From Rhodopseudomonas_A palustris_F (lineage in GTDB: Bacteria; Pseudomonadota; Alphaproteobacteria; Rhizobiales; Xanthobacteraceae), in NCBI RefSeq assembly GCF_000013745.1, contig NC_007925.1, positions 4,526,001 through 4,590,000 of the forward strand: a DNA stretch of 64,000 nucleotides, read 5' to 3'. The notes beneath the pieces were generated by a model. The model had not been told where the DNA came from and did not search any database. It saw only the letters and a program-made list of their open reading frames with translations. Made by a program: the position numbers and the translations under genes. The stretch's first letter is position 1, and each line of letters starts with the position of its first letter. Below, piece by piece: positions 41,266 through 50,623 of the stretch.

Positions 41266-42855
41266 TTAGAACACCAGCGCTTTGGCCTGCTTGACCTGCG
41301 GCAGCGCCTGCACCTTGGCGATCACCTCGGCCGGCACCGCGCCGTCGACTTCGACCAGCGCGATGGCGTCGCCGCCCAGTTCGTGACGGCCGAGATTGAA
41401 GGTGGCGATGTTGATCTTGGCGTCGCCCAAGAGGCTCGCGAACTTGCCGATGAAGCCCGGCTTGTCCTCGTTGGTGACGTAGATCATCGACTTGCCGAAT
41501 TCGGCGTCGACCCGGATGCCCTTGATGTCGACCAGGCGCGGATGGCCGTCGGCGAACACCGTGCCGGACACCGAACGCTTCATGTCGGCGGTGGTGACGG
41601 TGACGGTGATCAGGCTCTCGTAGTCGCTCTCGGCGGCGCGAACCACCTCGTCGACCACCATGCCGCGCTCCTTGGCGACGACCGGCGCCGACACCACGTT
41701 GACGTCGCCGAGCATCGGCCGCAGCAGGCCGGAGAGCGCCGCCGAGGTCAAAGCCTTGATCTTCATTTCGGCGACCGCGCCCTCATAGGTGATGGTCACC
41801 TTGGAGATGCCGCTTTCGGTCAATTGGCCGGCGAACGAGCCGAGCTTTTCGGCGAGCTCGATGAACGGCTTCAGCTTCGGGGCTTCTTCCGCGGTGATCG
41901 AGGGGAAGTTGACCGCGTTGGAGATCGCGCCGGTCAACAGGTAGTCCGACATTTGCTCGGCGACCTGCAGCGCGACGTTCTCCTGGGCTTCGGTGGTGGA
42001 AGCGCCGAGATGCGGGGTGCAGATCACGTTGGCGTGGCCGAACAGCACGTTCTTGGTGGCCGGCTCCTCGACGAACACGTCGAAGGCGGCGCCGGCAACC
42101 TGCTTGGAGTTCAACGCATCGACCAGCGCCTGCTCGTCGACCAGACCGCCGCGGGCGCAGTTGATGATCCGCACGCCCTTCTTCATTTTGGCGATTGCAG
42201 CGGCGTCGATGATGTTGCGGGTCTTGTCGGTGAGCGGGGTGTGCAGCGTGATGAAGTCGGCGCGCTTGAACAGGTCTTCGAGCTCGACCTTCTCGACGCC
42301 GAGGTCCTTGGCGCGCTCCGGCGACAGGAACGGGTCGAACGCGATCACCTTCATCTTCAGGCCGAGCGCGCGGTCGGCGACGATCGAGCCGATGTTGCCG
42401 CAGCCGATCACGCCGAGCGTCTTGGCGGTGATCTCGACGCCCATGAAGCGGTTCTTCTCCCACTTGCCGGCCTGGGTCGAAGCATCGGCCGCCGGGATTT
42501 CGCGGGCCAGCGACAACATCAACGTAATCGCGTGCTCGGCGGTGGTGATCGAATTGCCGAACGGCGTGTTCATCACGATGATGCCGCGGGCGGTGGCGGC
42601 GGGGATCTCGACGTTATCAACGCCGATGCCGGCGCGGCCGATCACCTTGAGGCGGGTGGCCTTCTCGAGGATCTTCGCGGTGGCCTTGGTGGCCGAGCGG
42701 ATCGCCAGGCCATCATAATTGCCGATGATCTCGGCGAGCTTCTCTTTGTCCTTGCCGAGCGCCGGCTGGAAGTCGACGTCGATGCCGCGATCCTTGAAGA
42801 TCTGCACGGCAGCGGGGGACAGGGCGTCTGAAATCAAAACTTTGGGTGCGGTCAT
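41266..42855 (-). CDS. serA: D-3-phosphoglycerate dehydrogenase
   Basis: A 529-residue enzyme for the first step of serine synthesis from 3-phosphoglycerate (NAD-dependent). The NAD-binding 'LGVIGCGNIGSIVADRALGL' lies at about 145-165; catalytic Arg in 'NCARGGLVDE', Glu in 'FDVFVEEPATKN' and His in 'CTPHLGASTTEAQENV'. It is the long form: after the catalytic part come the ASB domain (about 320-450) and a C-terminal ACT domain (about 455-529) that may bind serine. The start is the ATG of MTAPKVLIS at 42855. It follows serC on the same strand with 185 bp between, containing two inverted palindromic repeats. Confidence 0.97.
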   Translation of the reverse strand: MTAPKVLISDALSPAAVQIFKDRGIDVDFQPALGKDKEKLAEIIGNYDGLAIRSATKATAKILEKATRLKVIGRAGIGVDNVEIPAATARGIIVMNTPFGNSITTAEHAITLMLSLAREIPAADASTQAGKWEKNRFMGVEITAKTLGVIGCGNIGSIVADRALGLKMKVIAFDPFLSPERAKDLGVEKVELEDLFKRADFITLHTPLTDKTRNIIDAAAIAKMKKGVRIINCARGGLVDEQALVDALNSKQVAGAAFDVFVEEPATKNVLFGHANVICTPHLGASTTEAQENVALQVAEQMSDYLLTGAISNAVNFPSITAEEAPKLKPFIELAEKLGSFAGQLTESGISKVTITYEGAVAEMKIKALTSAALSGLLRPMLGDVNVVSAPVVAKERGMVVDEVVRAAESDYESLITVTVTTADMKRSVSGTVFADGHPRLVDIKGIRVDAEFGKSMIYVTNEDKPGFIGKFASLLGDAKINIATFNLGRHELGGDAIALVEVDGAVPAEVIAKVQALPQVKQAKALVF

Positions 42856-42870
42856 GGGGATGGGCTCCTT

Positions 42871-42918
42871 CACCCTCCCCTCTTGAGGGGGAGGGTCGGC
42901 GCGCAGCGCCGGGGTGAG
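42871..42918. repeat. CACCCTCCCC palindrome between serC and serA (left)
   Basis: CACCCTCCCCTCTTGAGGGG-GAGGGTCGGC then GCGCAGCGCCGGGGTGAG. It lies 15 bp upstream of the serA start codon, so it is in the serA leader if the operon is read through. Confidence 0.65.
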
Positions 42919-42958
42919 ATGAGATTCCAAAAAACACATCGGTGGTGGGGAGACTGTT

Positions 42959-43034
42959 CACCCCACCCCGCCGCGCCTTGCGACGCTTCGCGTCGCCGGC
43001 CGCGTCGACCCTCCCCCTCGAGGGGAGGGTAAGG
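42959..43034. repeat. CACCCTCCCC palindrome between serC and serA (right, inverted)
   Basis: CACCCCACCCCGCCGCGCC... to GACCCTCCCCCTCGAGGGG-AGGGTAAGG; the inverse of the copy at 42871-42918. It ends 6 bp before the serC stop codon. Together the two could form a long hairpin between the operon genes. Confidence 0.65.
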
Positions 43035-43040
43035 ACCGGA

Positions 43041-44213
<1,173 letters not shown>

Positions 44214-44261
44214 AATCTATCCTTCCAGATAGCAGCCTCTCGGTGGGGAGAGGTTTCCCGC
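44214..44261 (-). promoter_or_regulatory. serC leader RNA with two hairpins (serC-motif candidate)
   Basis: On the minus strand the expected transcript has CCTCTC-CCCACC-GAGAGG (44253-44236) and then CTATC-TGGAAG-GATAG (44232-44217), the second holding the GGAAGG ribosome-binding site in its loop, 3 nt before the ATG. A conserved 'serC RNA motif' is known in leaders of alphaproteobacterial serC-serA operons; location and layout fit, but I could not align it to the published consensus. Confidence 0.6.
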
Positions 44262-44267
44262 CGCCGG

Positions 44268-44295
44268 GGATAGTCCAATCGCCTCGAAAGTCAAG
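44268..44295 (-). promoter_or_regulatory. Promoter of the serC-serA operon
   Basis: Minus strand: CTTGAC (44295-44290), 16-bp spacer, CTATCC (44273-44268). Matches the alphaproteobacterial CTTGAC/CTATAT-type promoter. The start would be near 44261, giving a leader of about 48 nt. Confidence 0.6.
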
Positions 44296-44796
44296 GATGA
44301 TTGCGCAAGACCGCCGCCTCGCGCGGCTAGACTTTGGGCGATCAGGGCGCGGCCTGCCCCGCCGGTGCGAGGGCGAACCCAGGTCCGCGCCGGCCGCGAG
44401 ACCGGCCAGCATGCCCGCAGCCGCTACTTCGGCGGATACAATCCGCTGCTGATCCAGCCTCGGAGCTGTTGCGACGACATCGGGTCGGTGGCGGCATGAC
44501 GCGCTCGATCGGCGCGCTCGCAGTTGATGCAGCGATACGACAACGCCGCATTACATGCGGAGCAATCGGTGCACGGAAAGCCGTCGGACGTCTTTTCGGA
44601 TCCGATTGAATCCGCCGACCTGGTGAGCAGCATGACCGTGAACCTCGGAGTTGGAGGCAAACAGGAGCACTGTCGGCGATTGCCTCACTGCAACACGGCA
44701 AACTACGATGACGCCATGTTCCACGCCGGTTCCCCCGTCGTCTGGTCAATCTGATACGGAACGGAAAATTTACGCTTCGGTGTGCGCTCGGACGAA
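44296..44796. other. About 500 bp without a recognised gene
   Basis: Several open frames cross this stretch on both strands, including a Cys-rich 78-residue frame (44424-44660, minus) with 'CTDCSACNAALSYRCINCE', but none has a clear ribosome-binding site or family match. Base use is less G+C-rich than in the flanks, so it could be a decayed insertion. Confidence 0.4.
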
Positions 44797-45267
44797 TCAG
44801 AACCGCAGCGTCATGCCGACATGGCTCGGCTGAAACCCCAAGCGGGCGTAGAACCGCTGCGCATCGACCCGGCTCTGGTGGGTGAACAGCTCGACCAGCT
44901 TGCAGCCCTGCACTTGTGCCTCGCTGATCGCCCATCGCACCATCTGCTCGCCGATGCCCTGGCTGCGGTGATCGCCGGCGACGCGGACGTCTTCGATGAT
45001 GCCGCGCGAGGCGCCCTGCGAGCTGAGGCCAGGCAGCACGGCAAGTTGCAGGCAGCCGACCACCGCGTCCGAACCATCCGTCGCCACCACCATCTGAATG
45101 TGCGGCGCGCCTTGCAGCGCGTCGAACGCCGCGTAGTAGGACTCCGGCAACGGATCGGCGACGACTTCGCGGCCGCGGCCGAGATGATCGTCGGCCAGCA
45201 TCGCGACGATCGCGGCGACGTCGTCGCGCCGCGCCGGGCGGATGGTGATCGGGGATGCAGCGTGCAT
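44797..45267 (-). CDS. GNAT-family N-acetyltransferase
   Basis: A 156-residue GCN5-related acetyltransferase. 'GIIEDVRVAGDHRSQGIGEQ' contains motif A (RSQGIGEQM) for acetyl-CoA, and 'GCKLVELFTHQSRVDAQRFY' then 'ARLGFQPSHVGM' are motifs B and C with the usual Tyr. The ATG at 45267 is chosen; a TTG at 45285 would add six residues. The sequence type resembles GNATs that acetylate small amines or antibiotics, but no substrate can be named. It lies 25 bp downstream of the beta-barrel gene on the same strand. Confidence 0.88.
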   Translation of the reverse strand: MHAASPITIRPARRDDVAAIVAMLADDHLGRGREVVADPLPESYYAAFDALQGAPHIQMVVATDGSDAVVGCLQLAVLPGLSSQGASRGIIEDVRVAGDHRSQGIGEQMVRWAISEAQVQGCKLVELFTHQSRVDAQRFYARLGFQPSHVGMTLRF

Positions 45268-45292
45268 TGCGGGATCGACGGTCAAGCGGCGC

Positions 45293-46117
45293 TTAGAACT
45301 TGTAGCCGACGCCGGCGCGCACGGTCGAGACGCTGGTATCGACCGGGGCGGCGAACTTCAGATATTCCCACTCCGCCCGCACGAACAGGCCGCCGAACAC
45401 CATCATATCGACGCCGAGGCCGCCGCCATAGCCGTAGATGAAATGACCGTTCTGCACCTTGGCGCGGTCGAACTGATTGTAGCCCACATAGGTTCCGCCG
45501 AGTGCCGGCGACGCCGTATAGAGGGTGTCCCGGATGCTCGCCGAACGAACGATATCGGCCTGCCCCAGCGAAACACCACCGAACATATAGGGCAGGAAAC
45601 TGCCGACCGACCAGCCCGCCCGCGCGCGCGCCGAGCCGAGATCGTTGATCACGATCGAGGCCGCGGAACGATAGCCGGCGCAATGATACAATGAATCAGA
45701 AAGCCCCATGCATCGGGTCATCGGATTGGCCACATTGCTGTCCGACCCATCGAATTTGCCGTGAATGTAATTGGCCTCGAGACCGAGAACTACGTCGGTC
45801 CATTGCCAATTGTAGCCGACAAATCCACCATAGCCCTGGCCGTGCGCGGACTGCTTGCCCAGGGTCGGCCAGTCCGAGACCTGCATCGCGCTGTTGACCA
45901 GGGTGTTGGTCATCGCCTGCTCTGCCAGACCGCGCGTGGCATCGGTGAAATTCATATCAGAGGTGCCGTAGCTGGCTTGGCCGCCGATGTAGAAACCTTC
46001 CCAATTGACGACGCGCGATGGCCCGTCCAGCACCGACCCCCGCAGAAACGGCATGTCGGCGGCGTAAGCCTCCTGCGCCACTGTCAGCAACATTGCTCCC
46101 ACCACAACCCGACGCAT
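45293..46117 (-). CDS. Outer-membrane beta-barrel protein (porin family, Omp25-like)
   Basis: A 274-residue protein with a signal peptide (about 1-20, cut before ADMPF) and an eight-stranded OmpA-like barrel: 'WEGFYIGGQASYG', 'GGFVGYNWQWTDVVLGLEAN', 'ARAGWSVGSFLPYMFGGVSL' and a final 'VRAGVGYKF' with terminal Phe for BAM insertion. An 'ADMP..' start to the mature protein and the glycine-rich barrel match the Rhizobiales Omp25/31 group. GAGGAG precedes the ATG at 46117; a longer frame to 46144 is unsupported. The gene lies next to a second barrel gene of equal length, but sequence similarity is low. Confidence 0.88.
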   Translation of the reverse strand: MRRVVVGAMLLTVAQEAYAADMPFLRGSVLDGPSRVVNWEGFYIGGQASYGTSDMNFTDATRGLAEQAMTNTLVNSAMQVSDWPTLGKQSAHGQGYGGFVGYNWQWTDVVLGLEANYIHGKFDGSDSNVANPMTRCMGLSDSLYHCAGYRSAASIVINDLGSARARAGWSVGSFLPYMFGGVSLGQADIVRSASIRDTLYTASPALGGTYVGYNQFDRAKVQNGHFIYGYGGGLGVDMMVFGGLFVRAEWEYLKFAAPVDTSVSTVRAGVGYKF

Positions 46118-46200
46118 TGCAACGCTCCTCGACCACTGGATCACGGCCGATCATCGCTCGTTAACCTTAATCATTCGTTGCCTTACACCGCCGCGGACAT

Positions 46201-46232
46201 AACAAAACGGCGCGGGATGCACCCCGCGCCGT
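46201..46232 (-). terminator. Intrinsic terminator after the second beta-barrel gene
   Basis: A 10-bp perfect stem ACGGCGCGGG / CCCGCGCCGT (46207-46216 with 46223-46232) around ATGCAC, then TTTTGTT on the minus strand. It starts about 30 bp after the stop of the gene at 46263-47087. Confidence 0.85.
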
Positions 46233-46262
46233 TCATCCGTCCTAACAAGTAGTCGTCTTGGC

Positions 46263-47087
46263 TCAGCCTTTGCGCATCAACGGCGGCGCATAGATCGGCG
46301 CGCTGTCGAAATTCCATCGCACGCCGAGCTTCACGTCGTTCGAGGTGATGTTCTTCAGCTGATAAGCGGACTGCCCGCTCGCATGGGCGTAGTTGGTCCA
46401 ACCGGCCATATTGACCGACCCCATGTCGACGTAGCTGTAGGCCAGTTCGAGCGTGACGTTGGGAGTGACTTTGTAGGCCAGGCCAGCATGCGCCGCCCAG
46501 GCGAAATTCCACTTCGAGACGTCGTCGTAGTAGGTGGTGCTCAAGACCGGAACCGAGCCGGGAAGATAGCCGACGCCATCGTCACGAAAGCCGCTGATCT
46601 TGACATTGGCCATGCCGACACCGGCACCGACGAACGGCGTCACGCACCACCAGGTGCCGAGATCGACGTAGGCATTGGCCAAGACCAGGATTTCTGATTT
46701 GTTGCCGGAATAGTTGTCCGCCAAGATCTGGCTCGGGCTGGTATAGATGTTGGTGGCACCGTGAAGCGTGGCCTTGCCGCGATACTGGCCGGTCACATCG
46801 GCGCGGAACCAATTGTTGAACTGGTAGCCGACGCCCAGCCCGAACAACGCCGAGCTGCTGGATTCGAATCCGCGGTCTTCGTAGGAAGCGGTACCGGTGT
46901 CCTTGAATTTCAAATCCTGATTGGTCATCCCGATATCGCCGCGCAGGTACCAGCCGCCGAAATCCTCGGGCGGCGGCGGCGCGTACATCGCCGGCGGCGG
47001 GGCGATCGGCATGTCGGCGGCAAACGCCCCGGTGATCGGTAACAGTGAGGCCGCTCCGGCGGCCAATAGTGATTTCACGCTACGCAT
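46263..47087 (-). CDS. Outer-membrane beta-barrel protein
   Basis: A 274-residue protein with signal peptide (about 1-23, 'SLLPITGAFA-ADMP'), a Pro-rich tether ('APPPAMYAPPPPEDF') and an eight-stranded barrel ('GGWYLRGDIGMTNQDLKF', 'GLGVGYQFNNWFRADVTGQY', 'YVDLGTWWCVTPFVGAGVGM', 'YKVTPNVTLELAYSYVDMGS'). It resembles the LomR/Omp25-like surface proteins of Rhizobiales. The ATG at 47087 lies 8 bp behind AAAGGA; seven further upstream residues are open but unsupported. The 47170-47201 region upstream has a CtrA-type box and a 19-bp palindrome, and a terminator follows the gene, so it is a stand-alone unit. Confidence 0.88.
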   Translation of the reverse strand: MRSVKSLLAAGAASLLPITGAFAADMPIAPPPAMYAPPPPEDFGGWYLRGDIGMTNQDLKFKDTGTASYEDRGFESSSSALFGLGVGYQFNNWFRADVTGQYRGKATLHGATNIYTSPSQILADNYSGNKSEILVLANAYVDLGTWWCVTPFVGAGVGMANVKISGFRDDGVGYLPGSVPVLSTTYYDDVSKWNFAWAAHAGLAYKVTPNVTLELAYSYVDMGSVNMAGWTNYAHASGQSAYQLKNITSNDVKLGVRWNFDSAPIYAPPLMRKG

Positions 47088-47169
47088 TGGCTTCGTCCTT
47101 TTTGTCAAAAAGAGGCGATTACGGAGGCCTCACACCCGAAACTGACAAAGCCAGGATGGCAGTAATTTC

Positions 47170-47201
47170 TTAAGCGCCGCTTAACCCTAATAATTAGGGT
47201 T
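47170..47201 (-). promoter_or_regulatory. CtrA-type box and 19-bp palindrome upstream of the beta-barrel gene
   Basis: TTAA-GCGCCGC-TTAAC (47170-47185) matches the CtrA consensus TTAA-N7-TTAAC and is itself symmetric. It runs into AACCCTAATAATTAGGGTT (47183-47201), a perfect 19-bp palindrome. Both lie 83-114 bp upstream of the start codon at 47087. Confidence 0.55.
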
Positions 47202-47238
47202 GATGCCTGGTGACTATTTCACGGCAGACGTGTGCTCC

Positions 47239-47263
47239 GGCGCCCGGTCGAGTTCCGGGCGCC
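47239..47263 (-). terminator. Hairpin behind the Fsr-type exporter gene
   Basis: GGCGCCCGG / CCGGGCGCC (47239-47247 with 47255-47263), 9-bp stem, 7-nt loop. Only a broken T-rich tail (GGAGCACACG) follows on the minus strand, so it is a weak intrinsic terminator at best. Confidence 0.5.
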
Positions 47264-47312
47264 TTATTCACTAACAAGACGTTGATGGCGATGGCCGCTG
47301 GTTAACGATCAG

Positions 47313-48566
47313 TTAGTGGCCGTGGCGCGGCATCTTCGGCAGGAACATCGCGAGCAGCCCGATCGCCGGCAGGAAGGCGCAGATCTGATAGACGAACTCG
47401 ATGCCCTTGTGGTCGGCGACCTGGCCCAGCATCGCGGCGCCGATGCCGCCGGCGCCGAACGAGAAGCCGAAGAACAGCCCGGAGATCATGCCGAAGCGAT
47501 GCGGCATCAATTCCTGGGCATAGACCAGGATCGCCGGCATCGCCGAGGACAGGATGAACCCGATCACGATGCTGAGCACCGCGGTCCACATCAGGTCGGC
47601 ATAGGGCAACAACAGCGTGAACGGCAGCACGCCGAGGATCGAGAACCAGATCACGTAGCGCCGGCCGATGCGGTCGCCGATCGGGCCGCCGAAGAAGGTG
47701 CCGACCGCAGTCGCGCCGAGGAACATGAACAGATAGACCTGCGAGGTCTGCGTGCTGACGCCGAATTTTTGCATCAGGTAGAAGGTGTAGTAGCTGGTCA
47801 GGCTCGACATGTAGATGAACTTCGAGAACACCAGCAGGATCAAGAGGCCGATCGCCACCGCGACGCGGCGCGAACTCGGCGCCCCCGGATGCCGTTGCGG
47901 CGCGGTGCGGCTGCGCGGCACGATCCGCGGCTTGTACCAGCTCCCGATCCGCCACAGCACCACGATCGCCAGAGCCGCGATCAGGCAGAACCAACCGAGA
48001 CTGCCCTGCCCGAACGGCACCACGATCAGCGCCGCCAGCAGCGGCCCCATCGACTGGCCGAAATTGCCGCCGACCTGGAACACCGATTGCGCGAAGCCGT
48101 AGCGCCCGCCGGAGGACAGCCGGGCGATCCGCGCCGATTCCGGGTGGAACACCGCCGAGCCGAGCCCGACCAGCGCCGCCGCCAGCAGAATAACGAAGTA
48201 GTGATGCGCGATGCTGAGCAGCGCCAGCCCGATCAGGGTCGAGCCCATGCCGATCGCCAGCGAATAGGGCTGGGCTTTCTTGTCGGTGATGTGGCCGATC
48301 ACCGGCTGCAGCAGCGAGGCGGTGATCTGGAAGGTCAGCGTGATCAATCCGATCTGGCCGAAATCAAGCGCGTAGTTCGCCTTCAGGATCGGATAGACCG
48401 ACGGAATCAGCGACTGCATGGTGTCGTTGAGGAAGTGCGAGAAGCTGATGCCGCCGAGCACCAGATAGGTCGGCCCCATGGCCTTCACCGCCGCGGTGGG
48501 CGGCATGTCGGCAATCACGACGGGAGCGGGCTGATCTTCCGCGTTGACGACCACGGGCTTGTTCAC
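47313..48566 (-). CDS. MFS exporter, fosmidomycin-resistance (Fsr) type
   Basis: A 417-residue major-facilitator protein with twelve predicted helices. 'LGGISFSHFLNDTMQSLIPS' in the first helix, 'GHITDKKAQPYSLAIGMGST' in loop 2-3 and 'LVGLGSAVFHPESARIARLS' are characteristic of Fsr transporters. The E. coli member exports fosmidomycin; natural substrates are unclear. The start is GTG at 48566 behind GGAAA. The gene is monocistronic as far as can be seen. Being so close to an MEP-pathway organism context is incidental: ispH lies 42 kb away. Confidence 0.88.
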   Translation of the reverse strand: MNKPVVVNAEDQPAPVVIADMPPTAAVKAMGPTYLVLGGISFSHFLNDTMQSLIPSVYPILKANYALDFGQIGLITLTFQITASLLQPVIGHITDKKAQPYSLAIGMGSTLIGLALLSIAHHYFVILLAAALVGLGSAVFHPESARIARLSSGGRYGFAQSVFQVGGNFGQSMGPLLAALIVVPFGQGSLGWFCLIAALAIVVLWRIGSWYKPRIVPRSRTAPQRHPGAPSSRRVAVAIGLLILLVFSKFIYMSSLTSYYTFYLMQKFGVSTQTSQVYLFMFLGATAVGTFFGGPIGDRIGRRYVIWFSILGVLPFTLLLPYADLMWTAVLSIVIGFILSSAMPAILVYAQELMPHRFGMISGLFFGFSFGAGGIGAAMLGQVADHKGIEFVYQICAFLPAIGLLAMFLPKMPRHGH

Positions 48567-48713
48567 GGCGTTTCCAGACGGTTTTGCAGGTGGAATGAAA
48601 TCGGCATGCCGCCCCTAAAGGGGCGCAGCCTTCGACCAAATAGAATATGCAACGGCGAAGCGCTAGCATCGCCCGGCCATGGCAGGGTTGCGGCGCAGCG
48701 AGCGCGGCTAATG

Positions 48714-50066
48714 TCAGGCGGCGGCTGCGGCCGCCTCGCCGAGCGCGGAGCAGATCGTATCGACGACCTCCTCGACCATCTCGCGGTCGTCGCCCTCGCC
48801 CATCACCCGGATCACCGGCTCGGTGCCCGACGAGCGCACCAGCAGCCGGCCGTGGCCGTTCAGCCGCTTCTCGGCGGCGTGGATCGCCGACTTCACCTCG
48901 TCGTCCTCGAGCGGCTTGCCGGCGCGGTAACGCACGTTTTTCAGCACCTGCGGCAGCGGCTCGAACAGATGGCAGACCTCGGACACCGGGCGGCCGAGCT
49001 TCTGCACCACCGCCAAGACCTGCAAGGCGGCCACGAAGCCGTCGCCGGTGGTGGCGTAATCCGACAGGATGATGTGGCCGGAGGGCTCGCCGCCGACGTT
49101 GTAGCCCTGCTTCAACATCTGCTCCAGCACGTAGCGGTCGCCGACCGGGGTGCGGACCATCTCGATGCCGTTGCTTTGCAGAAAGCGCTCCAGCCCGAGA
49201 TTGGACATCACGGTGGCGACGATGCCGGGCTTCGACAGCCGGCCGTCTTCCTTCCAGCTCTGCGCGATCACCGCCAGCAACTGATCGCCGTCGACCACGT
49301 GGCCGCGTTCGTCGACCAGGATCACCCGGTCGGCGTCGCCGTCCAGCGCGATGCCGATGTCGGCGCGCATCTCCCGCACCTTGCGCGACAGCGCTTCCGG
49401 CGCGGTGGAGCCGCATTCCTTGTTGATGTTGAAGCCGTCGGGTTCGACGCCGATCGCGATCACGTCCGCACCGAGCTCCCACAGCGCCTCCGGCACCACC
49501 TTGTAGGCGGCGCCATGCGCGCAATCGATCACCACGCGCAGCCCGTCGAGCGAGAGGTCGCGCGGCAACGTCCGCTTGGCGAACTCGATGTAGCGGTCAT
49601 GCACGCCGTCGATGCGGCGCGCGCGGCCGAGGCTGGCGCTTTCGGCGAGCTTCTTATCGAGCGATTCGTCGAGCAGCTGCTCGATCTGCTTTTCGACATC
49701 GTCGCTGAGCTTGAAGCCGAGCGGACCGAACAGCTTGATGCCGTTGTCTTCGAATAGATTGTGCGAAGCGGAAATCATCACGCCGAGATCGGCGCGCATC
49801 GACTTGGTCAGCATCGCCACCGCCGGGGTCGGCATCGGGCCGAGCAGCAGCACGTCCATGCCGACCGAGGTGAAGCCGGCCACCAGCGCGGTTTCGATCA
49901 TGTAGCCGGACAGCCGGGTGTCCTTGCCGATGACGACGCGATGGCGATATTCGCCGCGCTGAAACACCAGCCCGGCGGCCTGGCCGACCTTCATCGCCAG
50001 TTCCGGCGTGATCAGGCCGTTGGCGCGACCACGAATCCCGTCCGTCCCGAAATATCTGCGACTCAT
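48714..50066 (-). CDS. glmM: Phosphoglucosamine mutase
   Basis: A 450-residue alpha-D-phosphohexomutase that converts glucosamine-6-P to glucosamine-1-P for UDP-GlcNAc, peptidoglycan and LPS. The phospho-Ser is Ser101 in '[19 protein letters not shown]'; '[12 protein letters not shown]' opens the protein; the Mg site is '[14 protein letters not shown]'; the sugar loop is '[11 protein letters not shown]', and '[16 protein letters not shown]' closes the active site. The start is the ATG of [10 protein letters not shown] at 50066; the open extension to 50156 has no family similarity. Confidence 0.97.
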
Positions 50067-50288
50067 CGATTCCCCCGGCGTCATCGGTGCCCGGCCGGCA
50101 GCTCCGGCCGGGCACGAAAGCGCCTTATAGGTCGTTTCCGGTTGAAATGACCTCAAAAAATATGATGAATCATTACCAATTGGGAACCGTGCCGGCCCCC
50201 ACCCCCCTGCTGGCGCCGGATTTTATTGCATTGCGAGAGGGCCGACCTTGCCATCGCAGCGGCGGCACGGGGGCCAGAAAGCTGGGGA

Positions 50289-50450
50289 TCAACCCTTCTT
50301 CTTATCCTTGCGCTTGGAATCGGCGTCCGGCTTCGATGGCGCGGGCTGGGTCAGGCTGACCGGATCGGAGCCCGGAAAGGACTCCTGCAGCGCCTCGTCG
50401 AGCGCCTTGTCCTGGTCCTTCTTGGCTTTATCGGTGGCGTGATCGGGCAT
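50289..50450 (-). CDS. 53-residue small protein with FPGSDPVS motif
   Basis: A very small, highly charged protein: 'DHATDKAKKDQDKALDEALQ' then 'ESFPGSDPVSLTQPAPSKPD' and a Lys-rich C-terminus. The D/E-ALxESFPxSDPxS motif recurs in many short proteins of Rhizobiales and actinobacteria whose role is unknown. GGAGA lies about 7 bp before the ATG, and the frame length and charge pattern match those homologues, so I treat it as real. Confidence 0.72.
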   Translation of the reverse strand: MPDHATDKAKKDQDKALDEALQESFPGSDPVSLTQPAPSKPDADSKRKDKKKG

Positions 50451-50623
50451 CGGGGATCTCCAGTCTGATGACGGAACCAACGCCGCCTCCCCCGCCGAGT
50501 TCCAACAACCGAGGGGCGCCCCGTTCCGTGCACCGCGCCGCGCGGTCTTCAATCCGAATTCCACTGCGCCGGAAAATGCTCTAGAGCACGGCACCGGAAA
50601 ATCCTGAAAGGGCGGGGCGGCTC

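Noticed and set aside
44424..44660. 78-codon Cys-rich frame as a gene
   Set aside because: No ribosome-binding site and no recognised family; reported only as an observation on the region.
45293..47087. The two beta-barrel genes as a recent tandem duplication because both encode 274 residues
   Set aside because: Their sequences share only the general barrel pattern and ADMP start; equal length is probably coincidence.
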